Shown: in pieces, positions 6,732 to 11,103 of the stretch | Layout of the letters: the number at the start of each line of letters is the position of its first letter | Position numbering within the stretch: the stretch's first letter is position 1 | Source: Kangiella sp. | Lineage (GTDB): Bacteria; Pseudomonadota; Gammaproteobacteria; Enterobacterales; Kangiellaceae | Assembly (NCBI GenBank): GCA_026195755.1 | Contig: JAPHRL010000090.1 | Coordinates: 1 to 11,103, forward strand | Length of the DNA stretch: 11,103 nt | Reading direction: 5' to 3' | Translations under genes and position numbers: made by a program | Notes under the pieces: model-generated | Told to the model about the DNA's origin: nothing | The model's database searches: none | What the model saw: only the letters and a program-made list of their open reading frames with translations

Positions 6732-7517
6732 CTAATTTGCTTTCTCAGAAGCTTGACTGCGTTGCAGTATAGTTACAAATAGCAAATTACCATTAGAATC
6801 CGTTGAACTTGTGGTATGTGTACCTCTAAACTCCCACCACGCCTGGTTTCGCATCTGCCCAGTAACCTCTGACCATATGTCTCTCTCAGAAGGATGCTCA
6901 GTACCTATGATCTCACACAGGCTACTCCGACAATCCACAGTATGGATAATGTATTGAGCACTATCTTTGTAGTTCATAAGGAAGTGATTAATTTGTTGCT
7001 CCTTCTCGGTTGCCCAACTGATGTCTTCCTTTTCGCCAACCAATTCATCGTGTAGTTCATACGTTGCCTTAGGCGTCGACTCAGGACGGCTTAATAATGT
7101 ATGGTGTGATTCAGGGATGCCTTCAAACTTATTGTGGTTGCTTAATGTCTTATCAGTCTGGCTATAGTTATCTTTCATACCAGAGACGCTTTCTACACTT
7201 CCACCTAAAATACCATTGAGCCTTTTATTCTCTGTCCTGATTGCTAGCAACTCCTGGTTCTTTATCTCCATCTGTTGCTTTAATGAATCAAGCTCAATGG
7301 TCAAAGTCTCTATTTTCACTTGTTCTGGGCTTTCCCTTTTCTCAGTTTTTTTACTTTTATCACTGTGACTTACCTCGACTTCTGACTGCATCACTTCCTG
7401 ATTAATCTCAAGACTCTGCTCAGCAACAAGATCGTTGTTGAGCACATATCGATCAAGAGCCCAATAACCGACAAACCCAATAATCACTCCAATGACAACT
7501 TTAATCATAGTACCCAT
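6732..7517 (-). CDS. Membrane-anchored coiled-coil protein with CRSSLC motif, function unknown
   Basis: I choose the ATG at 7517 (261 aa): it has AGAGGA 6 bases upstream and places the hydrophobic segment at the very N-terminus. An upstream in-frame ATG at 7550 lacks a ribosome site and would add 11 polar residues. Residues 4-22 form a single membrane anchor with no lipobox. A charged linker follows, then a heptad-like coiled coil at about 66-104, a Ser/His-rich linker, and a C-terminal domain from about 165 containing VDCRSSLCEI (Cys196 and Cys201). The two cysteines are placed for a periplasmic disulfide, and WWEFRGTHTTSS follows at 227-238. Similar CR-x-x-x-C segments occur in several uncharacterised proteobacterial envelope proteins, to my recollection. 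No functional assignment is possible. Confidence 0.85.
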   Translation of the reverse strand: MGTMIKVVIGVIIGFVGYWALDRYVLNNDLVAEQSLEINQEVMQSEVEVSHSDKSKKTEKRESPEQVKIETLTIELDSLKQQMEIKNQELLAIRTENKRLNGILGGSVESVSGMKDNYSQTDKTLSNHNKFEGIPESHHTLLSRPESTPKATYELHDELVGEKEDISWATEKEQQINHFLMNYKDSAQYIIHTVDCRSSLCEIIGTEHPSERDIWSEVTGQMRNQAWWEFRGTHTTSSTDSNGNLLFVTILQRSQASEKAN

Positions 7518-7588
7518 CGTGCTTCCTCTATTGTTATGCAAGTCCAACATTACCGAAACAGTGCCCGATAAAAGACAAGACTAACTTT

Positions 7589-7617
7589 ACTATAATCCTT
7601 ATCTTTCGCCACCGGAA
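7589..7617 (-). promoter_or_regulatory. Possible promoter for the coiled-coil protein gene
   Basis: On the minus strand TATAGT (7594-7589) lies 17 bases after TTCCGG (7617-7612). The -10 is good and the -35 is poor. It is the best-spaced candidate found between 7518 and 7620 for the gene starting at 7517. Confidence 0.25.
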
Positions 7618-7658
7618 ATATCCTCTAACGATGCACTCCTACTTAGCTCCATTATAGC

Positions 7659-7680
7659 GGGCAGACACATAGGTCTGCCC
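7659..7680. repeat. REP-like palindrome (GGGCAGAC stem)
   Basis: GGGCAGAC (7659-7666) and GTCTGCCC (7673-7680) form a perfect 8-bp stem around a 6-base loop, followed by CCTACC. The 'GTAGGGGCAGAC...GTCTGCCC' pattern, read on the minus strand, resembles short palindromes dispersed in many bacterial genomes. Only one copy is in the window, so dispersal is inferred. Confidence 0.5.
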
Positions 7681-7762
7681 CTACCAAGATGGTAAGTGTA
7701 GACTGCTGAGCCTGCCCTTGGGGTACAACAACAACCTACGGTATCTATTAACTTAATAGGAA

Positions 7763-7851
7763 TATAGGATGGGTTAGCCGTAGGCGTGACCCATCAATCC
7801 TCACCGTCATCCATACCGTGATGGGTTACACTAACGTTAACCCATCCTATA
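7763..7851. repeat. BIME-like inverted pair of GGATGGGTTA palindromes
   Basis: The outer arms TATAGGATGGGTTA (7763-7776) and TAACCCATCCTATA (7838-7851) are a perfect 14-bp inverted repeat, and the match continues imperfectly to about 34 bp per arm. Each arm is itself a small hairpin: GATGGGT (7768-7774) with ACCCATC (7789-7795), and GATGGGTTA (7820-7828) with TAACCCATC (7838-7846). This is the architecture of a bacterial interspersed mosaic element, two REP-like units in opposite orientation, or a very small MITE. No RAYT/Y1 transposase gene is in the window. Confidence 0.65.
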
Positions 7852-7873
7852 GTAAGTCTTCTGTTTGCCCATA

Positions 7874-7899
7874 TAAAAAGCCCTACCAATGGCAGGGCT
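7874..7899 (-). terminator. Rho-independent terminator
   Basis: Read on the minus strand, AGCCCTGCC, a 3-base ATT loop and GGTAGGGCT form a 9-bp stem with one G-U pair, followed by a run of five T. It ends the transcript that comes from the 41-aa gene and/or the structured region 7909-8002. On the plus strand the stem has an A-C mismatch and a poor T tail. Confidence 0.75.
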
Positions 7900-7908
7900 A
7901 TTTGATTA

Positions 7909-8002
7909 AAGGCTGAATTTGCTTAACCCAAAGCTAGCTGATAGGATCTTCAGTTGCGAAGTGAAGGTATCAATAGCTTTGAGCGCTTAAGGGGACAGCC
8001 TT
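7909..8002 (-). ncRNA. Candidate structured RNA / 3' UTR hairpin
   Basis: Five complementary segments share one centre: 7909-7915/7996-8002 (AAGGCTG/CAGCCTT), 7922-7926/7987-7991, 7930-7936/7974-7980 (AAAGCTA/TAGCTTT), 7939-7943/7968-7972 and 7948-7952/7962-7966. That is 29 base pairs in 94 bases. On the minus strand the hairpin is followed by an intrinsic terminator. No coding frame of note lies here and no convincing promoter directly precedes it. It is therefore either the 3' UTR of the 41-aa gene, a processed small RNA, or a decayed palindromic element. Confidence 0.35.
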
Positions 8003-8023
8003 AGTAACCTCAAGCGATACTTC

Positions 8024-8054
8024 TGATAAAGCCGTTAATAGAACGGCTTTATCA
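8024..8054. terminator. 13-bp hairpin overlapping the stop codon of the 41-aa gene
   Basis: TGATAAAGCCGTT (8024-8036) and AACGGCTTTATCA (8042-8054) form a perfect 13-bp stem with a 5-base loop. The TGA of the small gene (8054-8052) is the base of the stem. The minus strand lacks a clean T tail; on the plus strand CTTCTTCTTTTT follows. It may be a weak terminator or an RNA-stabilising hairpin. Confidence 0.55.
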
Positions 8055-8177
8055 CTTCTTCTTTTTACCTCCTTTTGGGTTAACTGTTTCAACTATTGCA
8101 GTAGACTTTCGTCGTCTTGCCTCTCCAACTGGGATAAACTTACCTGTACGAGCATCTCTGCCTATTTTTCTAGCCAT
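8052..8177 (-). CDS. Small basic protein, 41 aa, unknown function
   Basis: A 41-codon frame starts with MARKIGRDARTGKFIPVGEA, continues RRRKSTAIVETVNPKGG and ends in KKKK. The ATG at 8177 has an excellent Shine-Dalgarno (AAGGAG, 7-base spacing), a well-formed sigma-70-type promoter upstream, and a perfect hairpin at its stop. The pattern GRDxxTGxFIPVxEAxRRxxTxxVE is, from memory, shared by a family of short uncharacterised bacterial proteins. Very high Lys/Arg content suggests nucleic-acid or ribosome contact, but that is inference. It stands alone in a palindrome-rich 1.1-kb region with no toxin-like partner beside it, so an antitoxin role is not supported here. Confidence 0.75.
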   Translation of the reverse strand: MARKIGRDARTGKFIPVGEARRRKSTAIVETVNPKGGKKKK

Positions 8178-8186
8178 AATAAAGCT

Positions 8187-8199
8187 CCTTTGTAAAAGG
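8187..8199 (-). promoter_or_regulatory. Hairpin covering the Shine-Dalgarno of the 41-aa gene
   Basis: On the minus strand CCTTT, TAC, AAAGG form a 5-bp stem whose 3' arm is part of the AAAGGAG ribosome site. The stem is short, so any effect on initiation would be modest, perhaps temperature dependent. Confidence 0.35.
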
Positions 8200-8211
8200 T
8201 TATGTGGTCAT
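8200..8211 (-). CDS. Possible 3-codon leader ORF (Met-Thr-Thr-stop)
   Basis: ATG ACC ACA TAA is read from 8211 to 8200 on the minus strand, with GGAG 5 bases upstream (8220-8217). It ends one base before the hairpin that covers the ribosome site of the 41-aa gene. It may be chance; a minimal ORF of this kind could set ribosome occupancy of the leader. Confidence 0.25.
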   Translation of the reverse strand: MTT

Positions 8212-8253
8212 CTTAGCTCCAGAGCCTACCTCTAAAACTAGCTCCACGATCAA

Positions 8254-8282
8254 ATCCTATCTGGTCAGACCTCTTGAGTCAA
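8254..8282 (-). promoter_or_regulatory. Sigma-70-type promoter of the 41-aa gene
   Basis: On the minus strand TTGACT (8282-8277) is followed after exactly 17 bases by TAGGAT (8259-8254). The predicted start is near 8247, giving a leader of about 70 bases with three GGAGCT words, the small ORF and the Shine-Dalgarno hairpin. Confidence 0.7.
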
Positions 8283-8331
8283 GTATAAATGATACAATAA
8301 AAGGTTTGGCTTATTTTGTTTAAAATTGAGC

Positions 8332-8340
8332 GGGGGGGGG
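8332..8340. repeat. G9 homopolymer tract
   Basis: Nine consecutive G residues lie about 50 bp upstream of the -35 of the 41-aa gene promoter. No gene spans it. Such tracts slip during replication and can also be assembly-error sites. Confidence 0.9.
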
Positions 8341-8370
8341 TTGGAACAAATTAATTAGAAGGCACTAACC

Positions 8371-8617
8371 AGCAGCAACCAACTCCCACTATTAAGAGAA
8401 GACTTCTCTCTAAAGAGTGCCAAGTGTGTCACTTTCCAACAACTCACTACATAAACATGACCATCATGGGTACGCTTGGTTAACCGATCTTATAACTGAT
8501 TTTTCAGTAGACATAAAAAAGCCCCGCTTTCGCGAGGCCTTTAAGGGACGGGTTTAACGGAGGATTTTTGCTTCAGTTCGAGGCAGGTTAACTGTTTAAG
8601 AGCGGGAGTTGGCTGCT
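8371..8617. repeat. Diverged 25-bp inverted repeat flanking the groEL terminator
   Basis: Segment 8371-8395 and the reverse complement of 8596-8617 match in 20 positions with two substitutions and one 3-base insertion (shared core CAACTCCC). The arms lie about 200 bp apart on either side of the terminator. The stretch 8395-8409 is also a short palindrome (AGAGAAG-A-CTTCTCT), and GGCACT/AGTGCC (8361-8366/8416-8421) encloses it. No gene is seen here. Confidence 0.5.
8515..8542 (-). terminator. Rho-independent terminator of the groESL operon
   Basis: On the minus strand an 11-bp stem (two G-U pairs), closed by a C-GAAA-G tetraloop, is followed by six T. It lies about 135 bases after the groEL stop. 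The plus strand would have A-C mismatches, so the direction is clear. Confidence 0.9.
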
Positions 8618-8678
8618 AGCCAATGACCAAACGTAAAAGTTAACCTAACAAAGAAATGCAGCAAAAAGACCCGTTAAA
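8553..8678. repeat. 126-bp concentric imperfect palindrome after groEL
   Basis: Four stems share a centre near 8615.5: TTTAACGG/CCGTTAAA (8553-8560/8671-8678), TTTTTGCT/AGCAAAAA (8565-8572/8660-8667), AGGTTAACT/AGTTAACCT (8585-8593/8638-8646) and TTGGCT/AGCCAA (8609-8614/8618-8623). The outer arm ends exactly at the groEL stop codon. In the groESL transcript it would fold as a long interrupted hairpin directly before the terminator. Confidence 0.6.
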
Positions 8679-10316
8679 TTACATCATGCCAGGCATACCG
8701 CCCATACCACCCATACCACCCATATCAGGAGCACTGTCTTCTTTAGGAAGATCAGTAATCATGGCTTCGGTGGTGATCATTAGGGCTGCGATTGAAGCGG
8801 CGTTTTGTAGGGCGCTACGAGTTACTTTGGCTGGATCCAGGATACCCATTTCTACGACGTCACCGAATTCACCGGTTGCTGCGTTGTAGCCATAGTTATC
8901 TTTGCCGGCTTTGACTTTGTCTACGACCACTGCTGGTTCGCCACCAGAGTTTGAGACGATTTGACGAAGTGGTGATTCCATAGCGCGTAGAGCAATTTTG
9001 ATACCAACGTTTTGCTCTTCGTTTTCGCCACGTAGCTCACCTAATCTTGAAAGTACGCGTACTAATGCTGTACCGCCACCTGCGACGACGCCTTCTTCTA
9101 CGGCGGCGCGAGTTGCGTGTAGTGCATCATCAACACGGTCTTTCTTTTCTTTCATTTCAACTTCAGTGGCTGCGCCAACTTTAATTACTGCAACACCGCC
9201 TGCCAATTTAGCAACACGCTCTTGCAATTTTTCGCGGTCGTAATCAGATGAAGTGTCTTCGATTTGCGCACGAATCTGTTTTACGCGACCATCGATTTGC
9301 GCTTTATCACCGGCACCATCGATGATGGTGGTGTTTTCTTTGGTGATTTGTACGCTTTTCGCTGTGCCTAGTTGCTCAAGAGTTGTGTTTTCAAGACTCA
9401 TACCGATGTCTTCTGAAATCACTGTCGCGCCAGTTAGGATCGCGATGTCTTCTAGCATGGCTTTACGACGGTCGCCAAAACCTGGCGCCTTTACTGCAGC
9501 AACTTTAACGATACCGCGCATGGTGTTGACCACTAGAGTGGCTAGCGCTTCGCCTTCTACGTCTTCAGCGACGATCAATAATGGACGGCTAGCTTTGGCA
9601 ACGCCTTCCAATACTGGTAGCAATTCGCGGATGTTAGAGATTTTCTTGTCAACCAACAGGATGTATGGGCTTTCAAGTTCAGCCTGCATGCTTTCTGCGT
9701 TGGTCACGAAGTAAGGCGACAAGTAACCGCGGTCGAATTGCATACCTTCTACCACGTCTAATTCGTTGTTAAGGCCTGAACCTTCTTCAACAGTGATAAC
9801 GCCTTCTTTGCCTACTTTGGCCATGGCTTCAGCAATGATTTTACCAACGCTTTCATCAGAGTTTGCTGAGATAGTACCCACTTGTGCGATGGCTTTCTGA
9901 TCTTCACAAGGTACAGAGATGTTTTTCAATTCTTCAACGGCTGCAATAACGGCTTTTTCGATACCGCGCTTCAGATCCATTGGGTTCATGCCCGCAGCAA
10001 CAGCTTTCAAGCCTTCAGTAACAATTGACTGAGCCAATACGGTTGCAGTTGTTGTACCGTCACCCGCGATGTCGTTAGTTTGCGAGGCTACTTCTTTTAG
10101 CATTTGCGCGCCCATGTTTTCGAACTTATCTTCCAGTTCGATTTCTTTAGCGACAGAAACACCATCTTTAGTAATAGTTGGAGCACCGAACGATTTGTCT
10201 AAAATCACGTTGCGGCCTTTAGGCCCTAGAGTTACGCGAACTGCGTTAGCTAGAGTATTGACGCCTTTAAGCATGCGTTGGCGAGCATCATCACCAAACC
10301 TTACTTCTTTTGCCAT
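8679..10316 (-). CDS. groEL: Chaperonin GroEL (Hsp60)
   Basis: The 545-aa, full-length chaperonin forms the ATP-driven double-ring folding chamber capped by GroES in the cytoplasm. The nucleotide site is intact: TLGPKGRNV (29-37), D51 of TKDGVSVA, GDGTTTATVLA with D86 (E. coli D87), and the C-terminal RVDDALHATRAAVEEGVVAGGG containing the catalytic Asp (E. coli D398). The flexible tail is of the usual GGM type (GGMGGMGGMPGMM). GAGG precedes the ATG by about 9 bases. It follows groES by 47 bp in the standard operon, whose promoter lies before groES, and is followed by an unusual palindrome and a strong terminator. Nothing suggests a divergent paralogue. Confidence 0.99.
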   Translation of the reverse strand: MAKEVRFGDDARQRMLKGVNTLANAVRVTLGPKGRNVILDKSFGAPTITKDGVSVAKEIELEDKFENMGAQMLKEVASQTNDIAGDGTTTATVLAQSIVTEGLKAVAAGMNPMDLKRGIEKAVIAAVEELKNISVPCEDQKAIAQVGTISANSDESVGKIIAEAMAKVGKEGVITVEEGSGLNNELDVVEGMQFDRGYLSPYFVTNAESMQAELESPYILLVDKKISNIRELLPVLEGVAKASRPLLIVAEDVEGEALATLVVNTMRGIVKVAAVKAPGFGDRRKAMLEDIAILTGATVISEDIGMSLENTTLEQLGTAKSVQITKENTTIIDGAGDKAQIDGRVKQIRAQIEDTSSDYDREKLQERVAKLAGGVAVIKVGAATEVEMKEKKDRVDDALHATRAAVEEGVVAGGGTALVRVLSRLGELRGENEEQNVGIKIALRAMESPLRQIVSNSGGEPAVVVDKVKAGKDNYGYNAATGEFGDVVEMGILDPAKVTRSALQNAASIAALMITTEAMITDLPKEDSAPDMGGMGGMGGMPGMM

Positions 10317-10363
10317 GATAAATTTCCTCTAAAATTAGTTTATTTTCGGTTAATTTCTGTTAA

Positions 10364-10654
10364 TTAGCCTTCAATTACGGCCATGATGTCATCTTCGCGT
10401 AATACAAGAAGTTCTTCGCCATCGGCTTTCACTTCAGTACCAGCGTATTTGCCGAACAATACTTTATCGCCAACCTTAACGTCGACTGCACGTACTTCAC
10501 CTGAATCAAGTGGCTTACCGTTACCAACGGCAAGAATTTCACCACGGCTTGGCTTTTCCTTGGCGTTATCAGGAATGACGATACCGCCTGCAGAGGTTGT
10601 TTCTTCTTCTAAACGGCGCACGATGACGCGATCATGTAATGGACGTAAGTTCAT
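10364..10654 (-). CDS. groES: Co-chaperonin GroES (Hsp10)
   Basis: The 96-aa protein is the heptameric lid of the GroEL chamber. It has the conserved start MNLRPLHDRVIVRR, the GroEL-binding mobile loop (about residues 17-32, TTSAGGIVIPDNAKEK, with the hydrophobic IVI tripeptide), and the C-terminal EELLVLREDDIMAVIE. Length is standard. AGGAG lies 6 bases before the ATG at 10654. It is the first gene of the groES-groEL operon and lies downstream of a combined CIRCE/sigma-32-type promoter, with a leader of roughly 60 bases. Confidence 0.99.
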   Translation of the reverse strand: MNLRPLHDRVIVRRLEEETTSAGGIVIPDNAKEKPSRGEILAVGNGKPLDSGEVRAVDVKVGDKVLFGKYAGTEVKADGEELLVLREDDIMAVIEG

Positions 10655-10718
10655 GTTTTTCTCCTGATATAGAAAGTAGTTAACTCACTATGAAAAGTTT
10701 GTTTGAATTAGTTGCGGG

Positions 10719-10749
10719 ATAATATGGGGGCTATTTGCTAGCACTCAAG
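10719..10749 (-). promoter_or_regulatory. Heat-shock (sigma-32-type) promoter of groESL, overlapping a sigma-70-like promoter
   Basis: On the minus strand CCCCTTGAG (CTTGAG at 10749-10744) is followed after 14 bases by CCCCATAT (10729-10722), close to the E. coli groE sigma-32 promoter (CTTGAA, 15 bases, CCCCAT). A sigma-70 reading also exists: TTGAGT, 18 bases, TATTAT (10724-10719). The -35 lies inside the CIRCE element. Confidence 0.8.
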
Positions 10750-10764
10750 GGGATTGAGTGCTAA
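10738..10764. promoter_or_regulatory. CIRCE operator (HrcA binding site)
   Basis: CTAGCACTC (10738-10746), a 9-base spacer and GAGTGCTAA (10756-10764) match the CIRCE consensus TTAGCACTC-N9-GAGTGCTAA with one difference at the outermost base. HrcA bound here would cover the groESL -35 region. The hrcA gene is not in the window. Read on the plus strand the hairpin is followed by T-rich sequence, but no plus-strand gene ends there. Confidence 0.92.
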
Positions 10765-10806
10765 TTTTTACTTTTTTTTATCTTTCTCTTCACGATTTTT
10801 TATAAC

Positions 10807-11103
10807 CTATTGTTTTTCATCATCTTTACGTTCGTACTCACCCTCAATCACTCGGCTACCGCTGACCTTGGTTTGCTCTTCGGAATGGCTATCTTGAGTA
10901 GAGCTGGATCGGCTTTCAGTGTGTTGATGATATTCGTAGTGGAAGTTTCCCTGCCCATTCATCTTCTGGAATTTGAACCAACCGGCTTTCACCATACCCT
11001 TGGCGAAAGCACTACGAGTAACCGGGATCAGCCATAGAAAACCGATAGTATCGGTGACAAAGCCCGGTGTGATCAGAAAGGCGCCTGCAATAATCAACAA
11101 TAC
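10807..11103 (-). CDS. fxsA: FxsA-family membrane protein (5' end outside window)
   Basis: The last 98 codons of a frame that is still open at the window edge. It carries the FxsA hallmark hydrophobic hairpin (LLITPGFVTDTIGFLWLIPVTR-type, near the visible start) followed by a polar, Ser/Glu-rich cytoplasmic tail that ends with the family's VIEGEYER signature and KDDEKQ. FxsA is an inner-membrane protein named for suppressing F exclusion of phage T7 in E. coli; its normal role is unclear. It lies directly upstream of groES on the same strand, as in many gammaproteobacteria. About 43 bp separate its stop from the CIRCE element and I see no terminator, so read-through into groESL is possible. 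Confidence 0.9.
   Translation of the reverse strand, partial: VLLIIAGAFLITPGFVTDTIGFLWLIPVTRSAFAKGMVKAGWFKFQKMNGQGNFHYEYHQHTESRSSSTQDSHSEEQTKVSGSRVIEGEYERKDDEKQ

Noticed and set aside
7518..7550. Upstream ATG at 7550 for the coiled-coil protein
   Set aside because: It has no ribosome site, and the ATG at 7517 has AGAGGA at 6 bases and gives a normal N-terminal anchor.
7551..8678. CRISPR array or tRNA gene in the palindrome-rich region
   Set aside because: There are no regularly spaced direct repeats and no cloverleaf with T-arm consensus; the structure is inverted repeats only.
8687..8722. Short tandem repeat at the groEL 3' end
   Set aside because: This is the normal Gly-Gly-Met tail of GroEL, not an independent repeat element.
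9253..9714. 153-codon plus-strand frame inside groEL, and others at 8656-8889, 8998-9243 and 10069-10332
   Set aside because: They are antisense to groEL codons, with no ribosome site and a Ser/Thr/Ala-rich composition typical of mirrored coding sequence.
10383..10667. 94-codon plus-strand frame opposite groES
   Set aside because: It is a mirror of groES codons with no supporting signal.
10738..10785. CIRCE hairpin plus T-rich tail as a plus-strand terminator
   Set aside because: No plus-strand gene ends here, and the exact 9-N9-9 CIRCE pattern in front of groES explains the hairpin.

Overview
The window looks like a chromosomal segment of a free-living, probably marine, gammaproteobacterium of moderate GC content. 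The evidence is a gammaproteobacterial fxsA-groES-groEL arrangement, a sigma-32-type heat-shock promoter, an E. coli Can-type beta-carbonic anhydrase and a stand-alone malonyl-ACP decarboxylase/YiiD_C protein. A Kangiella-like organism would fit, but that is an impression from the protein sequences and not an identification.

Layout. (1) Positions 1-3010, minus strand: a three-gene unit read right to left. It encodes a YfbK-type von Willebrand A lipoprotein, then an ECF sigma factor, then a single-pass membrane protein that overlaps the sigma gene by ATGA and runs off the left edge. The membrane protein is a probable anti-sigma factor. It and the VWA lipoprotein both carry an 'IVVTGxRI' motif like the start of TonB-receptor plug domains. 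(2) 3158-3604, plus strand: MadB-like hot-dog protein. (3) 3748-5127, plus strand: a PstS-like phosphate-binding protein fused to an OmpA-like domain, behind a near-consensus Pho box. (4) 5124-7517, minus strand: an unknown 269-aa protein whose stop overlaps the stop of the PstS fusion, a beta-carbonic anhydrase, and a membrane-anchored coiled-coil protein with a CRSSLC motif.

(5) About 7.55-8.68 kb is sparsely coding and rich in palindromes. It holds a REP-like hairpin (7659-7680), a BIME-like pair of inverted repeats (7763-7851), a candidate structured RNA with its own intrinsic terminator (7874-8002), and a 41-aa basic small protein gene (8052-8177). That gene has a strong promoter, a possible 3-codon leader ORF and a hairpin over its Shine-Dalgarno. 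The region also holds a G9 tract, a diverged 25-bp inverted repeat, and a large concentric palindrome between the groEL stop and the groEL terminator. (6) 8679-11103, minus strand: groEL, groES and the 3' part of fxsA. The groESL promoter combines a CIRCE operator (HrcA) with a sigma-32-type promoter.

How the genes fit together: the left end looks like an envelope-sensing sigma system, the middle has a phosphate-starvation gene, and the right end is the heat-shock chaperonin operon. No tRNA, rRNA, CRISPR array, integrase or transposase gene was seen. Stretches over 300 bases without a gene are 7518-8051 and 8178-8678; both are filled mainly by the palindromic, promoter and terminator elements listed.
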